Assembly: GCA_965603115.1 (NCBI GenBank)
Contig: CBFDBT010000106.1
Coordinates: 1 to 9,462, forward strand
Source: CBFDBT01 sp965603115
GTDB taxonomy: Bacteria > Pseudomonadota > Alphaproteobacteria > Sphingomonadales > Kordiimonadaceae
DNA length: 9,462 nt
Direction of reading: 5' to 3'
The stretch's first letter is position 1, and each line of letters begins with the position of its first letter. A program made the position numbers and the translations under genes. Shown here one piece after another: positions 1 to 7,074 of this stretch. The notes beneath the pieces were generated by a model. It was not told where the DNA came from, did no database searches, and worked only from the letters and a program-made list of their open reading frames with translations.

Positions 1-2323
1 CTTTGGCTCCAAAAATGGCACGTAATAATATTGCATCAGGTAATTGTTCAGAGTCATCTTTCTCTATAACTATTCCGACTAAAAAATCACCTGGTAGCAC
101 AAATGTTCCAATCGATACAATACCATCTACATTTAAATGTTTGGCAAGGGGTGGGGTAAGCGCATCGCGGCACCCTGTTACGATATTGATAACACCACCC
201 GGTAGATCAGATGTCTCAAGTATTTGATAAAAATCAGTCGCTAGAAGCGGATATCGTTCAGATGGAACTACAATAGTGGTATTGCCCATGGCAATAGCCG
301 GTGCAACAAGAGATATCATCGCCAAAAGTGGCGCTTCATCAGGACAAATAATCGCAAGATTGCCAACGGGCTCGTTCATAGCAAGCGTAACACCGCGCAT
401 AGGGGGTGTATGCACGGCACCGTCATATTTGTCAGCCCAAGCCGCCCATGTGAAAAGTCGCTCAATGGATTTTTCAACTTCCGCTTTTGCTTTTGCTGCA
501 GTTGCACCTGTCAGGCTTTTCAAGCGTTTTTCAAATTCATCAGCTCTAAAACTCAGGTTTTCAGCAATATAATATAGAATTTGTGCTTTAAGGTGGCCTG
601 TTGTTCCAGCCCAAGCTACAGCCTTTGATGCCGCTTCCACAGCATTTCTAATATCTTTATAATTACCCTCAGCCACAAGGTCTGCAAAAGCGCCCGTGTG
701 GTCAGCAATTACAGTCGACCCTGCCCCATCAGGACGGGCTTGCTTGCCGCCTATATAATGTTTCGCCGTATGGTCCAGCGATGGTGTTCCAAAGCTACCT
801 GTTGGCATTTCTACATTTTTAGGCGCGGCAATAGGCGACCAAGCTTTTAGCTTTTTCTCATAATCTGGTTTGAGGTATTCATACATACCTTCACGGCCAC
901 CTTCACGACCAATGCCGCTTTCTCTGTAGCCGCCAAAGCCGCAAGCCGCATCAAACATATTAGTGCCATTGACCCAAACAATACCCGCCTTAAGTTTTGG
1001 CGAGACCTCAAGCGCACGATTTATATTTTCAGACCAAACGCTCGCGGCAAGCCCGTAACGACTATTATTAGCCAGCTCGATGGCTTCTTTTTGCGTGCGG
1101 AATGTTATGGAAGTGAGCACAGGGCCAAATATTTCTTCGCGCACACATACATTAGAGGTGCCAGCGTCAGTAATAAGTGTTGGCGGGTAGAAAACGCCCT
1201 CGCTTGGCAACTTGGTATCAGGTTGCCATACAGTTGCACCTTCAGCTTTTCCTTGCTGCACGAGACTATCAATTTGAACGCGCTGCACTTCATCCACAAT
1301 GGCGCCCATATCAATACATTTATCAAGCGAATTACCTATGCGGAGCTTGCTCATACGCACTTTAACTTTTTCGTGGAACTTGTCGGCAATGCCTTCATGG
1401 ATAAGTAATCGGCTGCCAGCGCAGCAAACCTGCCCTTGGTTAAACCATATGGCATCAACCAAACCTTCGACCGCACCATCAATATCAGCGTCATCAAAGA
1501 CGATGAAAGGCGACTTTCCTCCCAGTTCAAGCGTAAGTTTTTTACCTGTACCCGCCGCAGTTTCCCTGATTAAGCGCCCAACAGCTGTTGACCCTGTAAA
1601 GGCGAGCTTGTCACAGTCGTCGTGGGCCACGATAGCAGCTCCCGTTGCACCTTCACCCGTAACGATATTGACCACGCCAGCCGGAAGGCCTGCCTCAGAG
1701 CAAAGCTCTGCAAACATCAAGGCAGTGAGAGACGTATATTCAGCCGGTTTTAAAACCACTGTATTTCCCGCCGCGAGAGCCGGAGCGACTTTCCAAGCCA
1801 GCATCAATAGCGGGAAATTCCACGGAATGACCTGACCGACAACACCCACCGCACCGTAACCTTCAAACTCACTGCTCATAAGCTGAGCCCAGCCAGCGTG
1901 GTGATAAAAATGACGTGCGACAAGCGGAATATCGATGTCCCGTGTTTCTCGGATCGGCTTTCCATTATCCATACTCTCGAGCACAGCTAATATGCGGGAA
2001 TGTTTTTGCACCAAACGCGCAATTGCATAAAGAAAACGTGCTCTCGCGTGTCCCCCAAGTCCTGCCCAGTCGGCTTGCGCTTTGCGTGCTGCTTTTACAG
2101 CCGCGTCTACATCAGCAGCATTACCATTCGCAAGCTCTGCCAGTTTTTCACCCGTCGCAGGGTTATAACTCACAAAGCTACCGCGACCTTTAAGCTTAAC
2201 AAATTTGCCACCAATATAGTGGCCAAATTTTCCTTTATGATTTGCAAGCCACTCTTTGGCTTTCACGTCACTTTCGCTCGCGGGTCCATATTCCATAGTT
2301 TCAAATTTTTCAGTAACAGTCAC
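1..2323 (-). CDS. Two-domain aldehyde dehydrogenase (ALDH16-like), 3' end beyond window
   Basis: NAD(P)-dependent aldehyde dehydrogenase, probably cytoplasmic. The frame is open from a GTG at 2323 to the window edge (774 codons), so the C-terminus is missing. Domain 1 (about residues 30-500) is complete: PWNFP with oxyanion Asn169, an FTGSTAVG cofactor loop near 240, ELGGKSP with general-base Glu266, and GQVCCAG with catalytic Cys300. The canonical 34-residue Glu-Cys spacing is kept. Domain 2 (from about 518) resembles the ALDH N-terminal half (PVGNLAIICPDEAP, APAIAMGNT, LPGGVINIVTG) but is degenerate: PWNFP is replaced and the region expected to hold the Glu reads VLPGDFLVG. A catalytic half plus a pseudo-catalytic half is the architecture known for ALDH16. 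The GTG start is chosen because an AGGGGG ribosome site lies 9 nt upstream; ATG 2296 is a weaker alternative. The start is 13 nt after the deoC stop, which overlaps this ribosome site. Likely substrate (inferred): acetaldehyde from DeoC. The family call is firm; ALDH16 is likely. Confidence 0.9.
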   Translation of the reverse strand, partial: MTVTEKFETMEYGPASESDVKAKEWLANHKGKFGHYIGGKFVKLKGRGSFVSYNPATGEKLAELANGNAADVDAAVKAARKAQADWAGLGGHARARFLYAIARLVQKHSRILAVLESMDNGKPIRETRDIDIPLVARHFYHHAGWAQLMSSEFEGYGAVGVVGQVIPWNFPLLMLAWKVAPALAAGNTVVLKPAEYTSLTALMFAELCSEAGLPAGVVNIVTGEGATGAAIVAHDDCDKLAFTGSTAVGRLIRETAAGTGKKLTLELGGKSPFIVFDDADIDGAVEGLVDAIWFNQGQVCCAGSRLLIHEGIADKFHEKVKVRMSKLRIGNSLDKCIDMGAIVDEVQRVQIDSLVQQGKAEGATVWQPDTKLPSEGVFYPPTLITDAGTSNVCVREEIFGPVLTSITFRTQKEAIELANNSRYGLAASVWSENINRALEVSPKLKAGIVWVNGTNMFDAACGFGGYRESGIGREGGREGMYEYLKPDYEKKLKAWSPIAAPKNVEMPTGSFGTPSLDHTAKHYIGGKQARPDGAGSTVIADHTGAFADLVAEGNYKDIRNAVEAASKAVAWAGTTGHLKAQILYYIAENLSFRADEFEKRLKSLTGATAAKAKAEVEKSIERLFTWAAWADKYDGAVHTPPMRGVTLAMNEPVGNLAIICPDEAPLLAMISLVAPAIAMGNTTIVVPSERYPLLATDFYQILETSDLPGGVINIVTGCRDALTPPLAKHLNVDGIVSIGTFVLPGDFLVGIVIEKDDSEQLPDAILLRAIFGAK

Positions 2324-2336
2324 AGTACATATCCCC

Positions 2337-3302
2337 CTAAGCCATTGGATGGCGGTAGCCAGCTGAGTAACGCCCCGTGGCATGATATTCAAGCTGACGC
2401 TCCAAGTCACCAAGAAGGCTGGAAGCCCCAAATCGGAAAAGGTCAGGCTGAAGCCATTTATTGCCAAGCTCTTCCTTCATCAGCACAAGAAAAGCTGTTG
2501 CATCCTTAGTAGTTTTAATGCCGCCTGCGGGTTTAAAGCCAATATCAATGCCCGTACGCTCCCCAAATTCTCGGATCATACGCACCATCACAAGGCTCAC
2601 TGGCAAGTTAGCATTCATGCTTTCCATGCCAGTAGACGTTTTAATGAAATCAGCGCCAGCCTGCATACAGACCATTGAAGCTTTAGCGACATTGCCAAGA
2701 CTGCCAAGTTCGCCCGTTGAAATAATTGTTTTTAAATGGGCTGCGCCGCACGCATCCCTAAAGTCAGCGACTTCCTTATAGAGCGCTTCCCAGTTACCTG
2801 TCAGCACATGCTCGCGGGTGACAACGATATCAATTTCTTCTGCGCCATCAGCAACAGAGGATTTGATCTCTACCAGTTTCGTTGCGTGAGGTGTCTGTCC
2901 TGCAGGAAATCCTGTTGAAACGGCGGCAACCGGTATTCCAGAGCCTTTAAGGGCCTCAACCGCGCGCTTAACCTGTGCGTGATAGACACAAACAGCACCC
3001 GTTTTTACCCGCATATCAGCCACACCAAGTTTTTGCAAAATATCAGCGCGCACAGGCTGCTTGGCCTTGGCACACAAACGATCAACCCGACCTTTACTAT
3101 CGTCACCCGCAAGTGTGGTGAGATCAATGCAGGTTATGGCTTTCAGCATCCACGCTATTTGCCAATCTTTTTTGACCGTGCGCCTTGTCATCAAAGTGCC
3201 CGTACGGCGTTCAACCGCGCTTTTATTAATACGAATATCGCGTAGCCAATCAGGGTTAAAGTCTATCGCCCTGTTGGTGCTGTGGTGCTCAATTGTCGAC
3301 AT
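2337..3302 (-). CDS. deoC: Deoxyribose-phosphate aldolase (DERA), eukaryote-like type
   Basis: Class I aldolase that reversibly cleaves 2-deoxyribose 5-phosphate to glyceraldehyde 3-phosphate and acetaldehyde, the last step of deoxynucleoside catabolism; cytoplasmic. The 321-residue protein matches the longer type found in animals (about 318 aa) rather than the about 250-260 aa enterobacterial type. Visible motifs: CIDLTTLAGDD near 58-68, GFPAGQ near 131-136, DFIKTSTG with the Schiff-base Lys221, and GFKPAGGI with the second active-site Lys257. The C-terminal GRYSAGYRHPMA also resembles the animal enzyme. ATG 3302 is preferred over an in-frame TTG at 3320 because a purine-rich GAGAGAAAG lies just upstream and the TTG sits 2 nt from the preceding stop. 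A VCVYHAQV segment carries His where the family usually has Pro. It is the middle gene of an apparent phosphatase-deoC-ALDH operon. Identification is secure. Confidence 0.96.
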   Translation of the reverse strand: MSTIEHHSTNRAIDFNPDWLRDIRINKSAVERRTGTLMTRRTVKKDWQIAWMLKAITCIDLTTLAGDDSKGRVDRLCAKAKQPVRADILQKLGVADMRVKTGAVCVYHAQVKRAVEALKGSGIPVAAVSTGFPAGQTPHATKLVEIKSSVADGAEEIDIVVTREHVLTGNWEALYKEVADFRDACGAAHLKTIISTGELGSLGNVAKASMVCMQAGADFIKTSTGMESMNANLPVSLVMVRMIREFGERTGIDIGFKPAGGIKTTKDATAFLVLMKEELGNKWLQPDLFRFGASSLLGDLERQLEYHATGRYSAGYRHPMA

Positions 3303-3322
3303 GTCTTTACTTTCTCTCAAGC

Positions 3323-4822
3323 CTATTCAGCTTTTTCTTCATCGTTCAATCCCAGTGCATTGACCATATAATGATAGATCACATTTTGCTCGATTGTACC
3401 GCGCACTAGATGCGACCACGGGCCAACGGCAAACAAAGCTACATCTTCACCGCCATGAGTTTCACTTTTAAGCGGCACTGTTGATTGTTGTAGATAATTT
3501 TTATCCCTAACAATCTCATTTGTAAGCTCAGGTCGGGGGCCCTCAATATATCCCATACCATTACCATAACCAAGTGTAGTATAGGACTTGCCATCTTCAG
3601 CTTTAATAGTTTCACCTTTAGCTTTAACCACACCCAATATAGGGTTACCCCTTTCAGGGTATCCTGCCATTGTGAAAACGTGACTATGATCAGCGGTTAC
3701 CAAAATCATGGTCTCATTCAAGTCAACCATCTCTAAAGCTTTCTCAACGGCATCAGAAAGCGCTATCGCATCTTGTAGAGCCCTGCGCGCATTTCCGCCG
3801 TGATGAGCGTGGTCCACACGACCCGCTTCAACCATTAAATAATAGCCCTTACCCTTGCCATCAAGAAAGCTGATAGCTTTTTCAGTCATTTCAGAAAGGC
3901 TTGGCTCACTTTCATTTCGATCTACTTCAAATTTCATGTGACTATCGTTAAATAGACCAAGTAAGCGTGATGTATTTTCCGGTGTTGCGGTCTTTAAACC
4001 TTCAAGACCATCAACATAGCGGGCTTTTGCGTCACTCGCTGCCCACTCTTTTGTCAGATCACGGCTATCACTTCGCTTACCACCAGATGACTGGGGCAAA
4101 AAATTTCTACGCCCGCCACCTAAAGCAACCTCAAGACCATCCCCAGAAGAAAATTCCACGAGTTGAGCGGCAATGTCTTTGCAGCCATTTTTAACGGCCT
4201 CTTCTGGTAATTCGGAATCATTTTCCCAGCCCCTATCCGGGCTATGGGCATACACCGCAGCAGGAGTCGCGTGTGTAAGTCTTGCTGTCGATACGACCCC
4301 CGTCGCATAGCCGGCTTCTTCCATACGCTCTGCCAGTGTTGTCGAGAAATTTTCTCGATCGCCCAAGCACTGACCGCGTGTTTGCTCTGGCCCTTCAGAG
4401 ATAACGCCTATGCTTGTTTTCACGCCTGTATTCATAGCCGAAGCGGTGCCGGCTGAATCGGATACCTGCATATCTGTATTATAGGTTTTGACGATTGCCG
4501 TATAAGGCAGCGTTTCAAAACTTAACAGGTTCTCTTCGCCTGTTTCTCCCCTCTGCTGACCTTGAAGTATTCTGGCAGCGGTCAGGGTTGAAATGCCCAT
4601 TCCATCACCAATGAATAAAATCACATTCTTAGCTTTATTGGTATTGATTGCTTGTGCCTTTTTTACGGCAATAGCATCAGCGCCAGCTTTAAACCACTCA
4701 GCACTCGTGACCGGGCCTTTAACAATATTTTTGTTCTGAATTGGTGTTGCTTTCTCATCTTGTGAACAAGCCCCAGCAGATAAGACCACGCCCATCGCTA
4801 CTGCAATAATAGAATTCTTCAT
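3323..4822 (-). CDS. Alkaline phosphatase, PhoA family, predicted lipoprotein
   Basis: Zn/Mg phosphomonoesterase releasing inorganic phosphate from organic phosphates outside the cytoplasm; 499 aa. The N-terminus has a short hydrophobic segment ending SAGAC, a lipobox-like site giving lipidated Cys19, so the enzyme is probably anchored in a membrane facing the periplasm. Numbering from ATG 4822, all core residues of the family are visible: metal ligand Asp73 in FIGDGMG, nucleophile Ser123 in SDSAGTAS, Thr186 in HATPA, Glu332, Asp337 and His341 in VEAGRVDHAHH, Asp378-His379 in TADHSH, and His456 in ETHGGED. It should therefore be active. ATG 4822 is chosen over an in-frame TTG (4858) or ATG (4840) because GGGAG lies 5 nt upstream and it yields a clean signal peptide. 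First gene of the operon with deoC 20 nt downstream, and divergent from the dipeptidase gene. The exact substrate is unknown. No convincing Pho box was found. Confidence 0.95.
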   Translation of the reverse strand: MKNSIIAVAMGVVLSAGACSQDEKATPIQNKNIVKGPVTSAEWFKAGADAIAVKKAQAINTNKAKNVILFIGDGMGISTLTAARILQGQQRGETGEENLLSFETLPYTAIVKTYNTDMQVSDSAGTASAMNTGVKTSIGVISEGPEQTRGQCLGDRENFSTTLAERMEEAGYATGVVSTARLTHATPAAVYAHSPDRGWENDSELPEEAVKNGCKDIAAQLVEFSSGDGLEVALGGGRRNFLPQSSGGKRSDSRDLTKEWAASDAKARYVDGLEGLKTATPENTSRLLGLFNDSHMKFEVDRNESEPSLSEMTEKAISFLDGKGKGYYLMVEAGRVDHAHHGGNARRALQDAIALSDAVEKALEMVDLNETMILVTADHSHVFTMAGYPERGNPILGVVKAKGETIKAEDGKSYTTLGYGNGMGYIEGPRPELTNEIVRDKNYLQQSTVPLKSETHGGEDVALFAVGPWSHLVRGTIEQNVIYHYMVNALGLNDEEKAE

Positions 4823-4877
4823 AATCGCTCCCACTCCCATGTTCTCTTTTATTACCAATGCTCACACGATTGACGTT

Positions 4878-4906
4878 ATCTTACTGCCACAATATCCAGA
4901 TAACAA
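4878..4906 (-). promoter_or_regulatory. Candidate promoter for the phosphatase-deoC-ALDH operon
   Basis: On the minus strand TTGTTA (4901-4906) and TAAGAT (4878-4883) are separated by exactly 17 nt, a reasonable sigma-70-like arrangement about 55 nt upstream of the chosen start. This is a pattern match only; the region is AT-rich, so chance matches are likely. Confidence 0.35.
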
Positions 4907-4948
4907 CAAATATTGACCAAATAGTCAGGAATTAATAGACAATATCTA
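4889..4948. promoter_or_regulatory. Possible operator half-sites in the divergent promoter region
   Basis: CAATAT occurs at 4890-4895 and again at 4940-4945, within a 9/10-matching direct repeat ACAATATC[C/T]A. Its reverse complement ATATTG lies between them at 4910-4915. The first pair forms an inverted repeat with a 14-nt gap spanning the candidate -35 element of the phosphatase operon. This could be a regulator site shared by the divergent genes, but the AT-rich background makes it weak. Confidence 0.2.
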
Positions 4949-4968
4949 TCACCCAGCCTCTTGTCTAC

Positions 4969-4996
4969 TTGATCCCGCAGGAAAACACTATATGCT
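4969..4996 (+). promoter_or_regulatory. Candidate promoter for the dipeptidase gene
   Basis: TTGATC (4969-4974) and TATGCT (4991-4996) are 16 nt apart, ending 36 nt upstream of the GTG start. Both hexamers depart from consensus, so this is a weak call. Confidence 0.3.
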
Positions 4997-5032
4997 CCGA
5001 CCAAATTAATAGTGGCACAATAGGGGACCTCC

Positions 5033-6244
5033 GTGAATAAAAATTTTCTTGCACTTTCAATTGCTTCAAGTTTGATACTCTCTGGCTGCGGTAGCGAGAA
5101 TACTACAGCAGATAAGACAGAACTGTCTCAAACTATTGCTAAAGAGACTATCATTGTTGATGGCCACATTGATGTGCCCTATAGGCTTAATCATGAATGG
5201 GAAGATGTGAGCGTTGCCACTCCTAAAGGTGACTTTGACTACCCACGCGCGGTCGCTGGCGGTCTCGATGCGCCTTTCATGTCAATTTATATCCCTGCTG
5301 ACCTACAAAAAACAGGTGGTGCGAAGGCTCTCGCTGACAAACTCATTGATGACGTAGAAAAAGTTGTCGCCAGTGCGCCAGAAAAATTCATCATCGCTAA
5401 ATCAGTGACGGACGTGGAGAACGCATTTACAGCTGGTAAAATCGCCCTGCCCCTTGGCATGGAAAATGGTGCCGCTATTGAAGGCAGCATGGACAATCTC
5501 AAGCATTTTCACGAGCGCGGCATCCGCTATATCACACTGACCCACAGTAAATGGAACCATATCTGTGACAGCAGTTATGATCCCGATAAACATTGGGGTG
5601 GTCTTTCTGACTTCGGTAAAGAGTTGGTTGTCGCGATGAATGACATAGGTGTCATGGTCGATATCAGCCACGTATCTGACGATGCTTTTTGGCAAGTAAT
5701 GGATATTACCAAAGTGCCAGCCGTTGCGACCCACTCATCCGCACGGCATTTCACACCGGGTTTCGAGCGCAATATGAGCGACGACATGATCAAACGTCTC
5801 GCTGAAAATGGCGGCGTTATCATGATCAATTACGGCTCATCCTTCCTGACAGAAAAAGCCAATTCATACGGCAATGAGCGCAATGAAGGCTACGATGCAT
5901 GGCTCGCCGAAAAAGACATCAAAGCAAGCGATGAAGCACAGACAAACTTCAGGGCTGATTGGGCTATCGCGCACCCTTACCCCTATGCAGACCTGAGCGA
6001 TGTTCTCGACCATATAGACCATGTGGTAAAGCTCACTGGCAGCGTTGACTTTGTCGGTATTGGTTCAGATTATGATGGTGTTGGCGACAGCCTGCCAACA
6101 GGCCTGAAAGATGTGTCTAGCTATCCAACCTTGGTCAAGGGTTTATTAGATCGCGGTTATGCTCAAGACGATATCAAGAAAATTCTCTCGGGTAACCTAC
6201 TGCGCGTTTGGCGCCAGGTTGAAGGATATGCTGCTGCGCAGTAG
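5033..6244 (+). CDS. Membrane dipeptidase (renal dipeptidase-like, peptidase M19), predicted lipoprotein
   Basis: Zinc dipeptidase of family M19 in the amidohydrolase fold, cleaving dipeptides; some members accept D-residues or cyclic substrates. The 403-aa protein starts with a lipoprotein signal peptide ending LSGC (Cys19), so it is probably an envelope lipoprotein. Metal and active-site residues are visible: His45 and Asp47 in DGHIDVP, bridging Glu144 in GMENG, His213 in DISHVS, His234 in ATHSSAR, Arg246 in FERNMSDDM (aligned to the carboxylate-binding Arg), and Asp346 in GSDYDGVG. The C-terminal ILSGNLLRVW is typical of the family. The GTG start is supported by AGGGG 6 nt upstream and by the signal peptide beginning there. 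It is transcribed divergently from the phosphatase operon and is followed after 8 nt by a structured repeat in the same orientation. Family assignment is secure; physiological substrate unknown. Confidence 0.95.
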   Translation: MNKNFLALSIASSLILSGCGSENTTADKTELSQTIAKETIIVDGHIDVPYRLNHEWEDVSVATPKGDFDYPRAVAGGLDAPFMSIYIPADLQKTGGAKALADKLIDDVEKVVASAPEKFIIAKSVTDVENAFTAGKIALPLGMENGAAIEGSMDNLKHFHERGIRYITLTHSKWNHICDSSYDPDKHWGGLSDFGKELVVAMNDIGVMVDISHVSDDAFWQVMDITKVPAVATHSSARHFTPGFERNMSDDMIKRLAENGGVIMINYGSSFLTEKANSYGNERNEGYDAWLAEKDIKASDEAQTNFRADWAIAHPYPYADLSDVLDHIDHVVKLTGSVDFVGIGSDYDGVGDSLPTGLKDVSSYPTLVKGLLDRGYAQDDIKKILSGNLLRVWRQVEGYAAAQ

Positions 6245-6252
6245 GTTGTAAG

Positions 6253-6456
6253 CGTTCAGGCGCCACTAAGGCTTATCCTCGCTATCGCTGCGGGCGGCTA
6301 TTCGCCTTGCCTCACCAGTTAAAACTGGTTCGGATACCATATTCTGCTAAATAAAGCTCCAATCCGAAGGCGCTTTAGACCCGAAGACAAGGGCGACCGC
6401 CCGTCATGGGAAGTATGGGAAGCCTAAGCGAAGCGCCGGCGAGAGAGGCTAAATAA
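6253..6456 (+). repeat. Structured dispersed repeat, copy A (unrecognised family)
   Basis: About 204 bp beginning 8 nt after the dipeptidase stop and sharing five ordered blocks with copy B at 9034-9212. Blocks: CGTTCAnnCGCCACTAAGG plus GCTTnTCC (6253-6278); GCCTTGCCTCAC (6304-6315, identical); CGGATA (6331-6336, identical); TGGGAAGCCTAAG (6416-6428, one difference); and CGCCGGCGnnnGAGGC followed by TAnATAA (6434-6456). Predicted pairings: GGCGC 6259-6263 with GCGCC 6433-6437; AGGCTT 6269-6274 with AAGCCT 6420-6425; CGGGCGG 6291-6297 with CCGCCCG 6397-6403; hairpin 6315-6328 (CCAGT/ACTGG); and TTCGGAT 6329-6335 with ATCCGAA 6362-6368. Together these form a closed multi-branched fold. No credible ORF is seen. 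It may act as an RNA element in the dipeptidase 3' UTR, or be a non-autonomous mobile repeat. Confidence 0.85.
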
Positions 6457-6538
6457 ACAAACCTCCGAAGATATTTATGTCTGAAGCAAAGGTAACGCTC
6501 GCCCGCAGGCGTAAGCCGAGTATACAAAACAAGAAAAG
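6457..6538. other. Remaining intergenic stretch with a GC-rich inverted match
   Basis: No gene is seen. The only structure is CGCCCGCAG at 6500-6508, the reverse complement of CTGCGGGCG at 6288-6296 inside copy A; it also forms a small local hairpin, CGCC-CGCA-GGCG (6500-6511). This could be a fragment of another repeat copy or part of an extended fold. Confidence 0.4.
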
Positions 6539-6559
6539 AGTAGCTTCGGCTACCTTTTT
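6531..6559. terminator. Bidirectional terminator between dipeptidase gene and dtd
   Basis: Stem GTAGC/GCTAC (6540-6544 and 6549-6553) closed by a TTCG loop on the plus strand, with an A-rich run to the left (6531-6539) and a T run to the right (6555-6559). On the plus strand it is a cUUCGg hairpin followed by a U tract. On the minus strand it directly follows the dtd stop codon, which it overlaps by two bases. It fits two convergent genes sharing one terminator. Confidence 0.8.
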
Positions 6560-7004
6560 ATTTGTCTTCAGTATCCATCCAGATGGTAAAGGGGCCTTCG
6601 TTAGTAAGTGACACTTGCATCTTGGCGGCAAATTCCCCTGTCTCCACAGGCACGCCCTCGTTGCGGAGTTGCCCACAGAAATACTCATAGAGATGATTGG
6701 CCTCGTCAGGCTCAGCGGCAGCTATAAAGCTTGGTCGATTGCCCTTCTTCCAGTTAGCCGCAAGAGTGAACTGGCTCACCACAAGCGCCGAGCCTCCCAC
6801 ATCCATGATACTCAAATTAGTTTTACCCGCTTCATCAGCAAATATTCTAAGCTTAGCTATTTTGCGCGCCAGATAGTCCGCTTCTGCTTGGCTATCACCG
6901 TGAACAGCACACAGCAGTATCATCAGGCCATGCCCAATATCACCAGTGACCCTATCTTCCACTTCCACCGATGCGCTTGATACCCGCTGAATTACTGCCT
7001 TCAT
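6558..7004 (-). CDS. dtd: D-aminoacyl-tRNA deacylase
   Basis: Hydrolyses D-amino acids (and mischarged glycine) from tRNA, a cytoplasmic proofreading enzyme that works as a homodimer. The 148-aa length is close to the usual 145. The two signature motifs are present: SQFTLA (Ser77-Ala82), and the Gly-cis-Pro motif in NEGPFT (Asn135-Thr140). KGNRPSF at 87-93 is also typical. ATG 7004 is chosen because AGGAG lies 6 nt upstream and MKAVIQRV is the standard N-terminus; an upstream in-frame extension to 7100 would run through the preceding terminator. Gene order here is aminopeptidase, terminator, dtd, so dtd probably has its own promoter. It converges on the dipeptidase gene. Identification is secure. 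Confidence 0.96.
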   Translation of the reverse strand: MKAVIQRVSSASVEVEDRVTGDIGHGLMILLCAVHGDSQAEADYLARKIAKLRIFADEAGKTNLSIMDVGGSALVVSQFTLAANWKKGNRPSFIAAAEPDEANHLYEYFCGQLRNEGVPVETGEFAAKMQVSLTNEGPFTIWMDTEDK

Positions 7005-7043
7005 GCTACACTCCTGTTTTACAAAAGCAGTATCATCTCTGCT

Positions 7044-7072
7044 ATAAAAATAAAAGAGGCTGCGAATGACAA
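7044..7072 (-). promoter_or_regulatory. Candidate dtd promoter
   Basis: On the minus strand TTGTCA (7067-7072) and TTTTAT (7044-7049) are 17 nt apart and lie just after the aminopeptidase terminator, about 40 nt before the dtd start. The position makes sense; the -10 hexamer is only 4/6. Confidence 0.35.
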
Positions 7073-7074
7073 AG

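Noticed and set aside
1..105. Frameshift as the explanation for the odd end of the aldehyde dehydrogenase
   Set aside because: The two alternative minus-strand frames hit stops within a few codons after about position 105, whereas the main frame stays open to the edge and can be aligned, with a deletion, to domain 1.
1299..1835. Plus-strand open frame of 178 codons
   Set aside because: It lies entirely antisense to the aldehyde dehydrogenase, whose frame shows full family motifs; its protein resembles no family I know and is low in complexity.
2000..2509. Plus-strand open frame of 169 codons across the deoC-ALDH junction
   Set aside because: Antisense to two firmly identified genes, with no ribosome site or recognisable motif.
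4823..4858. Upstream TTG start giving a 511-residue phosphatase
   Set aside because: The extension would disrupt the signal peptide, and a good ribosome site with 5-nt spacing directs ATG 4822.
4919..4960. Pho box upstream of the alkaline phosphatase
   Set aside because: TGTC and TGAC elements occur, but no pair of 7-bp repeats at the 11-bp spacing expected for PhoB could be matched convincingly.
6253..6456. CRISPR array or transposon
   Set aside because: There is no regular repeat-spacer periodicity, no transposase, and no clear target-site duplication: the bases just before the two copies (TTGTAAG and ATTATTAT) do not match sequence after them.
6449..6688. Minus-strand frame of 79 codons overlapping the dtd 3' end
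   Set aside because: It overlaps dtd in another frame and runs through the terminator and intergenic repeat; no domain is evident.
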